Positions 1 through 16,000 of a stretch of DNA of 64,000 nucleotides are shown piece by piece (positions within the stretch are counted from its first letter, which is position 1; every line of letters starts with the position of its first letter). Source of the stretch: Scatophagus argus (Eukaryota; Chordata; Actinopteri; Scatophagidae). Both the position numbers and the translations under genes were made by a program. The notes beneath the pieces were generated by a model, which was not told where the DNA came from, did not search any database, and was given only the letters and a program-made list of their open reading frames with translations. The DNA is taken from assembly GCF_020382885.2 (NCBI RefSeq), contig NC_058501.1:11160001-11224000 (forward strand), given 5' to 3'.

Positions 1-3000
1 TCTCAATGTTACAGTAATTTATTTGCAGAATGTAAAATACCTTGGAGTGATTAAAAATATGCATAGCAACATCTGATTTCACATCTCTTCGAATGTAAAC
101 CATTTCAACATTAAACATATGCAAACCATAAACCATATCATAAATTTATAGAGGACAACATTAATGTGATGAAAGTGATAACAGCTCAAAGTCAAAAACA
201 TTATTCTACTGTACACCAACGTTTCAATCAAACCAGCTTAAGGCAACACTGATTTCAATACTTAGAGATCTTAGAGGCTTACAACCTCAAACGATTCATC
301 AGAAAAAGTCCAAGATTTTTCTGGGAAGATCCCGTTTCATTTCAAAAACAATAAGATATATTTTTTCTTTTGTGTACAGCCTCACATCATACTGCTTTAC
401 CTAAATGTTTGAAAAAGCTTCTCCATGCATTCATAAAAGACAGAGGAGAAAGAGAGAGGGAAGGAGGATAAAAACTTAACAGGAAGAAAAAAAAAATGAG
501 AAAAAGGGAGAGTGATTTGGTCTGTGTAGTTTTTTAATGAAGACCAGACAGGCTTGCCAGCTAAAACCAACTCTGTATGGGCACCAGATGGTTGCTATTA
601 ACTACAGGCCAGTGGTTACACTGATAAGAGACTGGAGACCAAACAGCTGGATACAGACACACACACACACACCCAGCTGGACAGAGGTAAGGCGATCTGT
701 TTGCTAGCTAATTAGAGAGCTGGAGAAAACACTAAGGCTACATCCACACAAAGCCAGCTAAATTTAAGAAAATACTTTTTCCTCTACATGCTTGCTTACA
801 ATCAAACAAAGCTTTAAAGAAAAAAAGAATTGATATTTTTCAAAATGACGATGTACATTCGCATAGCTCTGGGCTATGCAGTGGTAATGTCAAGAAGCCA
901 ACTTTTTGTTGCCTCTGGCTACAGCTGTTAACACATTACTCTGCCCTGCTTTGTAAGAATGAACTGGTAATTAGATTACAGTGGGTAGGAATTACAGTTG
1001 GCACAGTGAATGTTAATTCAGATCCCTTTTTTACACTCAGTTAGGTGTCTAACAACTGAATATACACTTAAACGCACTCATAAACCTATGAAGCAATTTC
1101 TGTAATAGTCCCAACTTTCTGTCAGCAAACTAAAACAAAAAAGCTCTTTGTTCTATACAACTTAAACCGACTTTTGATAAGTTATAAAGGTATGAACTTG
1201 CATCATTTTACAGACTACTAATATTGGTGAAAACATATCACACACTAAGGCACGCACACACACACACAAACACACACACACTACTCGCTGGATAGTTGGC
1301 ATGTCCATATGGAACCACCCACATAGCACAGACTAGCATCGTTCATTGATTTATATATATGCTATGTCGGTCTGGTAGCCTACTGCAAGTCTACAATTAC
1401 ATGTTTGAGGAACAGATAAACTGACTGAGCTGAGGGAGCTGGAAAAAAAGGTGAATGAATGAATGGATGAATGAACAGTGGATCAAAAACGTATCCCAAC
1501 CAAACAGAGTGGAAACACTGTGGTATGGTATATTATATCATATTAGTTAAAGGGGTTAAGTAAGGAGAAGTGCGTTGACAGCAATCTGTATGGTCTCCAA
1601 GGTCAATGGCTTATAATAGCCTGGCCTAATAGTTGGCCTGGCTTCCTTGGGAAACAAGCCCACTTCTTCATTCATCAATAGCTGCTGACAGAAAGTCAGC
1701 TCGTCTGTCTTACCCTGTCTATCCACACACACGCATACGCACACACGACAGTCAGCAAGTCTAGCCTCAACGGGCACCCACACATGCAATCATGTGGGCG
1801 AGCAAACACACACACACACACGCACCTGCTGCAGTGTGACCAGTGCTGACACAAAAAAGCTCTGAACTGTCTGACTACAGCTCCCAACAGCTGTCACCCA
1901 AAGACAGGAGAGGGAGGAGGAAGAGAAGATGAGCAGGGAGCAAAAGAGTAGAGGAGTTCAAAGAAAAGAGGAGAGGGAGAGAGAGAATAAAATGCTGAGG
2001 ACTCCTTTCAAATACCGTAAAAGATTTAAGTGTACCATTAGAAAAAAACTATTTTCCTGTTCTGGGATAAAGCTTAGTTCATGGGTATGCATCTTAAGTA
2101 CAGTTGTGTACTGCCAATAACAGATATGGAAATATCAATAGTAAAAGTATTACTAGTGCTACTGTATATCAGCTAATTTAGCTTTTCAGTTATTATGGAG
2201 TTCTCAAAATTGAATACTTTTACACTAAAATCTGATCATTGCATTTTAAGATTTCGGTGTTACAGCAATCACTTAAGTATTACTTGGTTTTATTTAATAA
2301 CATAGATTAAGTCTAAAATATAATGTAAAATTCCCTTATGTTAAATAAAGAATGGCATCAAAAGAGCCAGAACTTAATTAGCCACATAAGCACTGGTATA
2401 TAACAAAATTTCCACTTTCAACCCTGAACCTACAGTCATGAACATACTGTGCAGTGAAGGACATTTATAGTAACAAGGACTATAAACTACTAACCATTAC
2501 AATTTTAACAGCCCTTTCACCACAAGGCACCATATTCACTGAAGTCTGACAGAAGACAGAAGAGGAAGACGGAAGAGGAAGGAGGGTGGATCATTAGCCA
2601 GGTTTAAACCAATGCTGTTGTTTGTCAGTGGTTTTTATCAAATGAGGCATCAAAACAACAACAATTGGGTGTCTTCATGGAGATAGTAAAAGACACTTGG
2701 ATGCATAGCTTTGTGTTAATATTCATCAATATGGGCATGGGTCAACAATATTATGAACTGTAATATCAACTGCAATTGAAAGATATTCCTAATCTGCAAG
2801 AGAAACGAAAAGAGAGAATCACTGTAAATTGTAGTTGTAAATGTGTGTCAGTGTGCCACTGCAATGCGGTGAAATGCATCCTGAATAGTAATGCATGAAA
2901 CTCCCATTACCCTCGTCTCCTTTGCATTACTCTCCACTCCTGAAGGCTCCCCCAACACATCTCCTCTTCTTGTGCTGCTATTTTCCCCTTGCTCATCTTT

Positions 3001-5298
3001 CTTTGTTTTCTCTTAGCTTTCCTCTACTATTCTCATCCTATCCCTTCTTGTCCTTTTGCCCTTTTTGCTACCCTTCCTCTTCACTCTATTCGGGTCACCT
3101 GACGATCTGTGTCAAGAATACAAGTAGCATTAAAATTCTAGCAAAATTATACTTTGTGTTAAAATGATGCTAATTGGAAAATAGAGACAAAGGTATCATA
3201 AAGAGTGGGTGAGGAGGGCTAGAGGGAAAGGAGAACACAGGAAAGAGGGCATATGCTGAAGTTAGGGACTTGCATATGAAAAGGTGAGGAGAGCAAAAGT
3301 TAATACAGCCTACACAAGAAATGGGATCATTTGTGAGTGACAGTGTGTCATTTCTGTGTGGTTCTGCAGCGTGAATGCTAACAAGGTATCGAGGTCGCAG
3401 ATGAATGCTCTTTGGGTTTCTTTGCCATTTGGAAGCTTACAGAGCGCCCCCCCACCTTCTTCCCCTCTTTCACCATTTCTGTGGTTTGAATAGATGCTAA
3501 AACACTGGATGTGAACCAATTACGATGACAAGCATGCATTGCCGTTGTCTATAAAATGCCACCATTCCTTTCCTGTCACACTCTGTTGTACAGTGAGAGT
3601 TTTTCCTCATCTCATCTTGGTCATGTGCGGAACATCCTGTCCTTACTCACTGGTGATATAGGCAACACATCTGGGATGTATTGAAGTACCATTCAAAAAT
3701 GCTGTGCTGCTATACATAGTCCTTGATTTTTAGTACGATGCAGTAGGACAGTCATCTTGAACATATAGCTAATGCAAACAAGGAGCGTTTTACAGCCAAA
3801 CAGCAAAATGTTTCTTGACTGGTCAAGTCAGGTGACTGAAGAGGCAGGTGTTGTAAATTTCTGAAAACCACACTCATGCCACTAATATGAAAATCTCCCA
3901 AAGCAAGAACTAAATGAGTATGTTTCAATCCAGGCTACAGAAGGGGCCGGATTTCGGTAGCGTGAGCTCTAGAATTCATATCCTGTACAAAAGGAGTACA
4001 AGAGACAAGTACGAGGGTGGTCTCTCTACACAGAAATTCTAAGCTCACAGTCTCTAGGCAGACTTGAAATGCTAATTTATGCTAACTGGCTTACTGTACT
4101 CTGAGAGCACTATGTCATAACTGCACATCTTGGCTGCAGACTGCAATGCCAAATGTAGGTCATGGAGGAATTTCCCCACCCCCTATTCTCTTTATTCTAC
4201 TGTATTCCTTTGATTTCTTCTTTTAAGCTGTTCTCTCTCTGATCTAGTGCTCTATCGTACACTCCAATCTGTCTGTGCTGTGTTTAGTTTTTCTCTCTTT
4301 CTGGTTTGTCTCCGGACTGGCTTAGTCCTCTGCTCCCACCCCTTGTCTCTGATGTCTCTGTGAATGTAGCATAGTGTTAACATGGTGCCTGAGTTAATCC
4401 AGTCAGTAAGCAGTTGTCCAGTTCATTGAGCGGTCAGAGTCAAGACAAAAATAAATGCTCGTAGAGAAGGGGAGAATGTCCCATGGGAAAGTCCATGATG
4501 GAGATACAGGCAGATCTCTACCAACTTCGTGAGAAATGTTTCACAGAGTTGTCTACAAGACAATACTTGCAACAATATTGAAGAACAACAACATAATAAA
4601 TAGCAAACATCATTGATCTTAATAACAAAAAGTCTGCATGGTCCCACACACATACAGTAGAAGGTAGTTAACATCTAATAATGTCTTGGTCTTCAGAGCT
4701 TCATGTTTAAGGACACAGTCAGTTCTTGAGTACTCTTGGGTGGAATGATGGGCATGTGTATTTAGGAAGAATGCCCAATCTAACCTACAGTATGTATGGG
4801 TGTCCAAATACAAATACACAGGCTTGTGATGATAGGCTAAACCCATAGCCAGTGGACTGCTGGACAATATGAATCATTAAAGAACCAATACATTTCTGCC
4901 TCATCAACTTTCACGGTATCAAATATGGTGTGAACAAGCAACCTCTGAAAATAAAAATACAAAATGTGTTACTGTACAGGCTTGATTCCATAAGAGTTGA
5001 GACACTATGTAAAACGGAAATAAAAACAGAACGCAATCATTTTCAGATAAACTGTTTACTGACAGTGTGTTTACAAAATGTTCCCAGGCTCAAGTAGTAA
5101 TGTACTTTACACATTTGTGTTTGAAGTGGTGAACCTGGCCCATCCTCTTTGTGAATCACTGAGCCTTATGAGGATGACCTCTTCAAGGATAATTTCACCA
5201 GCTATACCACTGAACCTGTTCACCTGTGAAGTGCTCCAAACAGATGTTTTGGAGTATTCCACAACTTTGTGAGCATATCATAACGGTCAGAGACACAT

Positions 5299-5302
<4 letters not shown>

Positions 5303-5347
<45 letters not shown>
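5303..5347. repeat. (GA)n microsatellite
   Basis: About 22 uninterrupted GA units inside mtss1 intron 3, the longest pure dinucleotide run in that intron. Confidence 0.97.
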
Positions 5348-5349
<2 letters not shown>

Positions 5350-8300
5350 CTAGAGCCCACTCTCTCTCTTTTCTGGGCTCTGGTGCCCCATTTTTTCTCT
5401 AATCTTCCTTGCTGGTTTGACACACATTCAACAGACAGAGCGAAAGAGAGGATTTAATAGGACTTCTACCAGTGAACTAAATTCAGTGCTTTTTTGGTTG
5501 AGTATCGCCATCCTTATTTGTGGTATGCAGAAATGAGAAGCGGTGACAATGACTGAAACTGAAAACTATCAAACCATGAAGCCCATTTAGTATAAATAAA
5601 ATTGTTAAAGCACTCCTATTTGTCCAATAAATTTGGAAAAATAGTAGTGTATAGCAGACCAGGGTCACGTCAGCATAGTGTCTGAACGTGCAAAAAGTCT
5701 GCTGTCACGGTTAATCATTCACAGTGAAGGGGACAGAGGTTCATATTTCCACTGCAATAACTGAATGACACTACTAAATAAACAAATGTCTGAGTCATGT
5801 TTGTCTTGCATGGAGAACTAAAGACACAGCTAAATTTGCTGGTATTACTTTCACATTTAATTTAAACTGAAATTCCATAATTCTTTACACTGGGAACATG
5901 GTAATAATCAAGTCGGGTTTTATGTGCAAATATCGTCTACACAGGTCTCAACATCACATTAGAATAAAGTAAATGTAGCTTCTAAAAATATCAGCGATAA
6001 CTTTATTAAAACATGCATGTGTAAATCTTACAGGTATAACATGCAGAAAAACAGGTAATTCAAGCGAGGTGGGTGGAGAAGGTATACTTAAAACTGAATT
6101 AAAACTTTGCAGACACATCCTCTTAGAAACGCCAGAGAAGAGGTTTACTACTCATACTGTCAATACTTCAATTAGAGGCTTACAAAGGCTTACTTTGAAG
6201 CCGCATGTTGAAGATATTTTAACGTAACCTAGAATGCAGTTTTGGTATGGATGTGCATAAGTGACAGCACTGTATTATTCTCGCTTGTTTACTCAAGGAC
6301 AATATGTGAAATGTTTCATTAAATAATTAAACATATATGCAACTGGATATTCTTCATTCCCTGTTCTACATTCCGCAGCAAAAACACTAAATTATAGATT
6401 ACTATCTATAATTACTATTAATACCCTTAATACTGTAACAGCAAACACTATCTTATCAAAACTCTTATCTTAATCAAAATCTTATCATATCAAAACTGGG
6501 GTGTACATGTACATAGATGATGTGCACATAAATGGGGTGTATACTAAACATGCACTACATGCATTCCCTATTGCCAAAATATAAAAACAGTGTGATTAGA
6601 ATCATGTTTGCGAAGGCAAAATCAAATAGAGAAAGGACATCTGTTTCTGAGCCAGAGTTGACAAGTAACTTACAAATCAATAAGCTTATCAACATTTCCA
6701 TTTAAATGATCAATATGCACACTGGTTTATTCACATATGGAAAAGACAAGATTAGATTAAATTTACATAATCAGAATAGGGAAGAATGTCAATCTTCACT
6801 TTGGTCAGGCATTCAAGTTAAAACCTTTATTGTTACTGTTTCTATTATTAAATTTGGCCTATACAATGGGAAGATGATTTTAGATATAAGTGACTTTCAA
6901 AAGTGTGACAAAATAACAAAACTTAAATTGCTGATGGAAAATTCTTTCTTATACACAATTCACATAGCATATCTTTCCTTATTAAGAGTAACAAGTTTTT
7001 CCCTAACAAAGTTAGAGACAAGACAGCAGTCTGTGGAAAAAATAGCAAACACATGAAAGCAATGGAGATCATGTTCAAACCTGACCTGACACCTCCTAGA
7101 AAATCATATGGTTCATCAAAAATATCTGCAGTGTTTGGCTTTTCACCTTATGCACTTAGTGTTTAAATGTGCATGTGACCTTTCCTTCCCCTGCAGAGAT
7201 AGAACCTGAGAGGCGTCTAAGTCTAAGAGATACTTGTGATAATTTAAACCAGACACACACTAGAGAGACTGAACTGTTTGTCAGTACAACACAACACTGC
7301 CCTGTTTGCAATAATGACCACCAGATTACATCTACCGTGTGTGTGTCTGAGCCATTGCGTGCATATGAATCTGTGCTTATGTATGTGTAAGAGCCCCTTA
7401 TGCTGTCAAAGTGTTAGTTAAGCGACATTCTTCACCCAAGTGTCACCCGACATCCATCCACTTGCCAGCCCACGCACGCAGTCACATATACACACTGTTC
7501 ACACAAACACATCATTCATTCAGGGTGGTTTATGAAGTGTCCATGGGACGACAGAGAACAATCCAGACACTGAAAGCTAACTGAGTCAACCCACTGACTG
7601 AGTAACTTGAGTGGACTAAAGTTAACCATTATTTATCTATTGATGAACTTACACAATAGCCAGATTATCTCACACAGCCAATGATGAACTTACATCTATT
7701 AAATCTATTTGAACAACAGCATGCAATGTGCTTCTTCAGCAGTTTACAACGTGGTCACTGAAATTGTTACTAGATTCAAAAAACCTTTAGCTTAAAATGA
7801 TTACATATTTGGCACATTTAATACACACTATAAGGTCACCTTGCCTTATAATAAAAGACTAAAGCTATTTTCCAGTGACTGGGGATGACTGAACGAGGTA
7901 ACACTTGATCCAAGATCACCTTCAGTGGTCATCCTGCAGCAGATGGCTCACTCGCATGGTTACACAGCAACAAGCTGATGATGGCATCCCACTGTGCCTT
8001 GTGTTTTCTTTTGGTGTGTGAAGGAAATGTGTATCTTTTGCATTCTTTTCTCAAGTATGACACATCAAATACTAGACAATCTAAGCACACAAATGTTGGA
8101 CACACAGAGCTGTTTTTATTTCTGTTACTTCCCATTACAATCTCTCTCTCTCTCTCTTCCCTCCATGCCCCCACCCACCCATCTTCCCATTTCTGTCCTT
8201 GAGGCAAGTTTAATCCCAGCAGAAAGTTCCTGATGATAAACAGAACATGGTGTGGTGTTGCTGTCACTGACCGGCTGTGTATACACCTGGCCTCGAAAGC

Positions 8301-11300
8301 CTGGACACATGCAGGAGTTGAGGGTGTAAATGCAGAAGAGAGGCGGGCATGGAGAATGAGAGAAATGCAATGAGAAAAAAAAAATGAAGGTGAAAAAGTG
8401 AGACAGAATATGTAAAAGGAATAAACTGACAAAAGCAGACAGGAAACCTTAAATGACTTTGTTTCTTCTGAAGTAATCAAATACTTCTCAAAGGGACAAT
8501 AAGAAATCCATCTCTGTGACATCCAGTGTGAGTCTATAAGTGTGTGCTTGGCAGTCTAGAACAAAAGCAGTCTGTGTTGGGTCATAGCCTGGCTTCTAGG
8601 ATGTGGTCTTGTGTTAACGTATTCAATGTTGTTTTTTAAAGAAAGAGAGAGAGATCTAAAATTAGCACAAACCATCACAACACATACACGCACACACACA
8701 CACACCAACTCTTGTGTGTTTAACGGAAAATCAAGTCCAGGCATGGAACAGACTAGCTTGCCCTCGGTTATTCAGAAAAGATATTATCACTCCAATGCTT
8801 TCTTATCACTATTAAGAGGGATAGTCAGGAAATGTCAACAACCTTAATTCCATCAATGCATTTTTCCCCATCACAAAGGAATACCAATTCAAATCACCTC
8901 ACAATGACAGGAGTCTGAAGTTCATTTGCAAAAGAAATGTGAAACGTGTATTTGTCTTTGCATCCATGTCAGATGTTCCAAATCCAAAGCTCGCTGGTCT
9001 GACAGGGTTTATGTTTAAACAAAAACAGATAGCAAACAACGCAGACACCTACAAACACTTCTGCTGACACACTGCATGCACGCCGTAGTAAAGCACAGAG
9101 AGAATTCTGCTGCTCCTTCCTTATTTGGCTCAAATACACTCAGTGGTGTTTGGCCTACACCACACACAGACAAACATACACTCACACATTTGTCTCCTCT
9201 GACTCCATGACAAGGGCATATCCGAGCCCACCACAGACTTTGCAAGGTCCATGGGCAGATGTTCATATTAAAGCAGATGGTTGCTACTAACTCATTCAAA
9301 GACACTGCCTTGTATTTCCTTTGTTAGTTTCTATGTGTTTAATAGTATAAACTAAAACGCAAGGCCAGGAAGTACCATGAGATGTGATAAAAGAGTTTGA
9401 CCCACAAAACAAAACAGCAGAGGAATCTGCTGTCTGTACAACAGACACAGACATAATGTTGTGCTTTTTAATCTACATGACTGAATCTCTACATGTGCTG
9501 TGCATACATATGTGTGCGTGTGCACATGATTATGTGCAAACTTGAATTAGTCGTCCATTCTATGCGTGAGTCTGTGTATTTGACCCATGAACTGATTTAA
9601 GCGCTTGTTCCAGTGATCTGTAAGGTTCTCTGGTTGGGGTCCAGGTGAACACAAGAGAACAGAGGGTGGATTGAGAGGCACGAAACTCATCCAGGGGATG
9701 GGATCTAGGTCTGGGCTGAACAGAAGACAGGAAATGTATATGGCCAGGCTGGTCTTAGACTGAAACTGGAAAAAGAGGACAGAGCCCTTTCAGAGAGAGC
9801 ATTGAGACAGTGGGTTAGTTGAGGATCTAAGGCCACTCTGTAACAAAGGCCAAGCCATGAACTGAGAGGGGCAAAGAGGAAAGAGCTGGATTTGTTTTTT
9901 TCATGGAGCCATATAGGAGTCTTTCTGTGGCAGACCACACAGAACGTGCTTAGACTTTATTAAACTGATGTCCGTTCACTGCAGAGTCTACTTATCTCAT
10001 ATTCTACAACTGGATCACCTCTTTACTTTAATCGAAATGGGCTAGATCTGTGCTAGTTCACAGTAATTATATGCTCCAGCGCCACTCAGTAAAAAGGGAT
10101 GAGAGAGAGGGAACAGAGGCCTCATTCAAGAAACAACCAGGGAATGCATATCAACGCTCTGTTGCACGCGCACACACACACACACAGAGATCTACTGTAT
10201 TGACAGTAGTAAATATATACTCTTATTGCTAATACTATTTCTTGCATTGAGACTTGAAGACCCTATTGTTTTACATACACAGTTTATATCTGTCAGTTTC
10301 ACATGCATATTAAATAATCTCAATTTTGCCATGCATACTATATCTGTAACTCAGCTTTTGATCATTGTTTAAATCAACTACTGAGACCGAAATGTTGAAA
10401 AAGTGCAATAAAATGTGAACATGTCATCTATGCCAGTAATAGTTAAAGGCATAGATAACAGGTAACAGTTGTGACAGCTTCTGTACTGCATTCACTGCAG
10501 TACCAAGTGCATTAGCAGATGACTGGAAAGAGTAGAAGGTAAATCTTTATAGACATCTGGCATTTACAGCCCCACTTTCCCTGAATATCTGGTAAGCAGA
10601 GCAATGTAGCATTAGCAACAAGTTTCATCAGTTTGCATGTAATCTTCTATTTTGGAGTTTCACATTGTTTTTTTCTTTTCAGAGACATTTTATGAGTTTA
10701 AGAAATATGCAGCAGGTAGTTCAAAAGAAAGGACACACACGTCTAGATGGGAGGGTATTTTCGGGCGCTGTATTCAGTGTAGGCACACAAGGGCCTCAGT
10801 GGAACTAACTTATTCCATAAGGAGGGACAGCAATGATGTTAAATTGGAGAGTTCATACAATGAGATGATGTTAGGCAGTGTATAGAGGTCACACAGCCAC
10901 TTTGTCATCACCAGAAGTACCCTGGCAAATATGGAGCAATGAGAGAACTTGGGAAGGTCATTTCAACCAGTAAAGCAGTATGGTGAAATCTGTACTGGTT
11001 TAGTTTACAGAATCAATTATTTTCATTAATACAATAATAATTTTAATGTTGACTACAACATCCTCACTATACATGAGATGATAATAGCTCACTTCATAAT
11101 GTAGATTTTGATATCTTAAGCATCTCAGTTGCATGACCTCCACCTCCTGCTTCTCTGTGTCATTTCAGATTACAGATCATTACAAGATCATTACAGATTC
11201 ATAAAGGCTGAAACAAAACTTAGACATGGCTGTTTTCAGTCACCATGTGAGTAAATGTTTGGTTGATGTTTTGTTTTTCACCACTGGTTCAAGTGGAAAA

Positions 11301-12941
11301 AGTTGGTTGCCACTTTTGTTCTGTAATTAATGCAAATCAAAAACAGGTGCAGTCAGAGGGGTAACTAAGGAGTATAGTTGGATGCGCTCAATTATTGTAA
11401 TCATGACAACAAGACTGTAATAACGAACAATAGCTGGCACTGTTTCAAATAGACAGGAAGTGCATAAGAACTGGTTTATCATGTTTATACAGGATTTAAA
11501 AGACTTTAGTAGACTACATTACGACAATAAGATGCCTGACTTTTAAACCTTGGGAAACAGGTTTGTGTGAAAATGTATTTCCAAGGAATATTGCTGTTTA
11601 CTGCAGGCACAATCAACAATAGGCTATGCATAAGTAAAGAAAAAAAATTCAGGCCTCTTTGCCTTGTGCATATGCTAAAATAGCTAACTGATTAAAGAAT
11701 TTTTCTTTCATCTTTGGTTACTATTTAGACCAAAAAGTTGTGCTCATTGTCCAAGCAAGGGAACTAAGCTAAGCAGATAAAATGAAAACAATATCTGACC
11801 ATCTATATATATATAATTATCATGATACAAGTTGTTGATCAATAAATTATTCTCACTCAAAGCAATCTGAATAACTAGCTAGGTGACTGGAGGATTCAAG
11901 TAATTTTCGCCTCTTAAAACATGTCTGTACAACTTAATAATCATTTTGGGTCCAAATAGGTCTAACAAGCTTCTACTTGTTAGCTCTGCAGCAGGTGTCT
12001 ATTTCATCTCTACAGAGTCAGACTTGTCCAAACAGACCCAACACTAGAGCTCCTGACAGAGCCACTGGGATTAATATATACACAGGCTCACATACATAAG
12101 CATACTGACTGACTGTTTATGTACAGAAACAAATACCCTACATGCAGAGACGGTGTCCTGACAGCTGTGACACAGGCTTGGTTATTTTTATAACCATGAG
12201 CAAACTATTATGTTATGGGTGGTGTAAGGAATCCTGTGTTGTGTGTATGAATATTGTTTCTGTACACAGAGAAAGTGAAGCAGACATGTAATTTATAAAT
12301 CCTCATTATGTTTCATACAGATGTCACACATTCCAAATATCACATTAACTATGCATTATGGATTGCATGAGTTGTTTCGCCTGTAGTGGTTTTAAAGTTT
12401 AGATTCCGGGACTTAAAGATAGGTCAATGAAAGACTCAAACAAATTAGGTCTCAAAACTGGTCTAACTTGCTTTATGTAAACCTAATGTATGTTAGGATG
12501 CTAAGCAGTCTTCTGTTCAGTACCATACTGTAATAAATGAAAGGTGGGTCACAATGGCTTTTACCAAATTTAACATTCATTGAAAGAAATAATTTTCTGT
12601 AATTGGTGTATGCTTTTAGTCCAGCAATATGCAATTCTTGGAATGGTCAAAACTGCATTTCTGTGTTTTAACATTTGTTCTCCTTTTCTGTTGTGTTGTA
12701 TAAAGTGACCTCATCTCCCTGTGCAGCCTGGTTGCTGTCAGCTGTTTCACCATGGCTGAGTCAAAAGAAATCTCACTACTCACCCACTCCATCACCGTCG
12801 CACTCACTTAGTGAATAAAGTACCACAAAGAGGTAGCACTAGTATAGTGTATGAGCACAGAAACACACACACACACACAAGCAAGCTTAAAAAGACTCAC
12901 AGGCGCACACAAACAGATACATACACCAGCCCGTTATGCAT

Positions 12942-13005
12942 TATTATTGTGAATATCCCCATTGTGGGACAATAAAGGAAATCTTATCTTATCTTAAATA
13001 AGGAA
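12942..13005 (+). repeat. 3' tail of a non-LTR retrotransposon-like element
   Basis: A GTGAATATCCCC...GGGACAATAAAGG segment is followed by the short tandem repeat ATCTT ATCTT ATCTT. This layout (conserved tail, AATAAAG, then ATCTT/ATCTA repeats) is typical of teleost LINE 3' ends. A related sequence in the opposite orientation is at 55370-55420. Family assignment is from memory. Confidence 0.5.
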
Positions 13006-16000
13006 ACCATGACAAATTCAGAAATTCGTACAAAACTGAGGCGAAGAGATCGACATGGAAAACTGGTGCTTGATGAAACAAGAGAAAGGATTCTTCTTTT
13101 GCCTTCTCCGTTCTTCTGTCACTGTTTTCTCTTTATCTCCCTCTCTTCATGGATTCAATAGGGCTTTGTCTCACTTTTCATCAATGACGAGCGCAGCTTC
13201 AAATTTTCAGAAGGGTTGAATATGAGCAAGAAGAGTTTGGTGATCAAATTATTGCACATTCAGTTGAAAGCTAATTCAATTGTAAGCTAACTAAAGCTTC
13301 CCTACCATACTGCCTTATGTATTCCTTTCTGCAAACACCTCTCAGTAAAAGCTTGTTTGTCAGTCTCCTGGAGAAGCCACAACGAGCAACATGTGGCCTG
13401 ATATCTGAGCACTTCTATCAAATCCAACCAAAAACATGTTAAATCATTATCATTTAATCACATTAGTTTAAAATCAAATAGAACCAATGAGCTATTAGAG
13501 CAAACACTGTCACACTGCTGCAAGGCAGAAGTGGCTCTGTGGATGGGTGAAGTGTGTGTCCTGATGCGTGCACATGCCAACAATACTGATACAGGCAAGC
13601 ATTTTCATGTAATGTTTTCTCCTCTGTGGGCAGCTTCAAGGATCATAGATGTAAAAGACATTCATAAGAAATACACAGAGACCAAAAGTGAAGAAGGTCA
13701 AAGGAGACAGCGGGAGAGCAGCAGGGGAGTGTACTTGTTTTCAAATTCTGTTCCTCAGGTAATGAGCAAGTAGATTTGTGTGAAGACTGTAAACAAACAG
13801 AATTGAAGGGTTTAGTGCTAATGTTGGTTTCTCAATTTAATAGCACAGACATTATTCAGGGGCTTATTGCAATTTTTTCTTAAATTATTAACCAGCATTG
13901 AAAGAGGGGCCAGGTCACTCCTTGAGACTGTTGACAGACAAAGCCATGTCCAAGGCTAAGCTATCAGCACCTAATGCTAAAATAAACAAAGCTGCAAAGA
14001 CAAAAGATCAAGGCAGAAAACAAACGACTGGACAAACAAAAAAGAAAAGAAAAACTGACACTTTGATATGACTATGAAGATCAGAAGAAGGGGAGTTAAA
14101 ATTTGAGGAGAACTAAATAATGTACATTAAATTTTTTAGGCAATATATCTAAAGAATGAAAAGTACAAAGACGTACAAAAGACAGGTAAAAAAGTAAAAT
14201 CGAGACAGAGGGGCTGGATGCCAAAGCACACTTCAGCACACTTTATCAGACTGAGAGAGCAACAAAGAGTGAGCCCTTTGTGCGTTGAGAAAAGTCCAAA
14301 TCCGAACAGAACGGAGCAGAGCACAGTGAAACAGGTGGCTTGAGATAATCCTTTGTCTATGTGTGTGTAGCTGTGATGCACACAACATTGAATAAACACA
14401 TATTAATCTGTGTAGAGCTGTGTGAGCATCCACTGTATGTGGCTATGAGTGTGTAGCTCTCAGTTCATTTGCAGTTGCATACACAAATATACACATGCAT
14501 TTTCCATACATATGTATATACGTGTGTGTGTGTGCGTGTGTGTGTGTGTTCTACCAGGTCAACCAGATTCAGTTTTTTCTGCGCCTGTGTCTACTCTCAG
14601 CTCCAGTAGACAATAATAGAGCACAACAGAGGAAAAGAATGGCTTTGTCTAAAGATTTAAGTCGGTCTTTCTTTCTTTTATTTAAACTTTCTCCACTTGG
14701 CGTTCCACTTATTTTATTTCACTCAACTGTAAACTAGTAAGCTGGATTTGACCATTCTTGACAATCTAAAGAAGCATGTTTTTTCTTTGTGAGTTTATTT
14801 TGGTAATACACATTAACTCTTGCATCTTAATCCTCATTTATTTTCTAGTGCTCTTCTAACTCCATGCTCTAACTGGGTGTCTTCAACCTGGTCAACATAA
14901 TGCAAAATGTGTGTCTTGGCTATGTAGGGTTTTTCTTCTCCGTTCATCTTTATGACACATCTGGTTCTTATAAGCCCGTAAGTAAATCACTTAAACAAAT
15001 GCAGAAACACAAACAGCATGCAGCTGATAATTATTAGAAACTACAGTCTTTGACTGGACCATTTCCAAAACTCAGTCGAAGGTTTATACTACACCACAGT
15101 GATTAGCTCATGCAATTTACTGATGTTGACGCTGGAGGACTGTTTCACAAGCGAGTGTGTTTTGCATGAAACAACTATTGTGATACAAGTTTTTCACCAC
15201 AAATCAACAGATATATTTTAATCAAAAGTACATTGATGTTATTTTATTATCTATTATACATGAGGCAGACAGAAAGATTATCGCATTTTGCACGAAAGAT
15301 CAGCATGTTGGTCATAGTGGTGTTATGGGAAATGGGACTTTGTTAAAATAAGGCGAGGCACCTTTCAAATATTTAACTGATAACAAGGATTTAACAACAA
15401 CAACAGTGAAGTAAACGGATCATTGGTGGTATTTTGACAGACAGGGAAGCGGAAATTTATCAGTTTTATAACCAGCGAGGAAAATGAACTCCATTACACT
15501 TTGGTCTTGAACCAAAGCTTTAGAGGAAGAGTCCTGTAGTCAGGACTAGAAATCTATTAAGGACTGGAGTGAAAATATCTTTTGCACTGTTGTTGTTGAG
15601 ACAGATGTGTCAAATCCACGTTTTGCTTTGGGATTACCATTGTCATGATTGTGAAAGAATGTTCAATCAGTAGTTAATCATAACCAAGTTTTATCTGTGT
15701 TTGGAAAGAAGTGAAAAACCACTGGTCCTTAAATGGGAGTGTTATTTACAAAAGCTTTACAAAATGTTTGGTAAGTACATTTCACGTATAAACATATTAA
15801 TAAAGATGCACATATGAAGACCAAGGTTCAAGTTTTGAAAACACTCATTTCTCTTCTGATCATGCTGATTCAGGGATTACACTGATAAAAGAGTCCCAGA
15901 GTAACTTTCATCTAAACAACTGTAAACATAACTGCTGCCACATATCTGTGCCGGCTAAGTCTACTGATCAACCCTCAAATTTTTATGAGCTGCTATCACT

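Noticed and set aside
6706..7056. 116-codon plus-strand frame in mtss1 intron 3
   Set aside because: AT-rich composition, no domain, no promoter or neighbouring exon; consistent with random open frame in AT-rich DNA.
7929..8522. 197-codon minus-strand open frame in mtss1 intron 3
   Set aside because: Longest unexplained frame in that intron, but it crosses TC-rich and A-rich simple sequence, has no recognisable domain, no convincing start and no splice context; read as chance.
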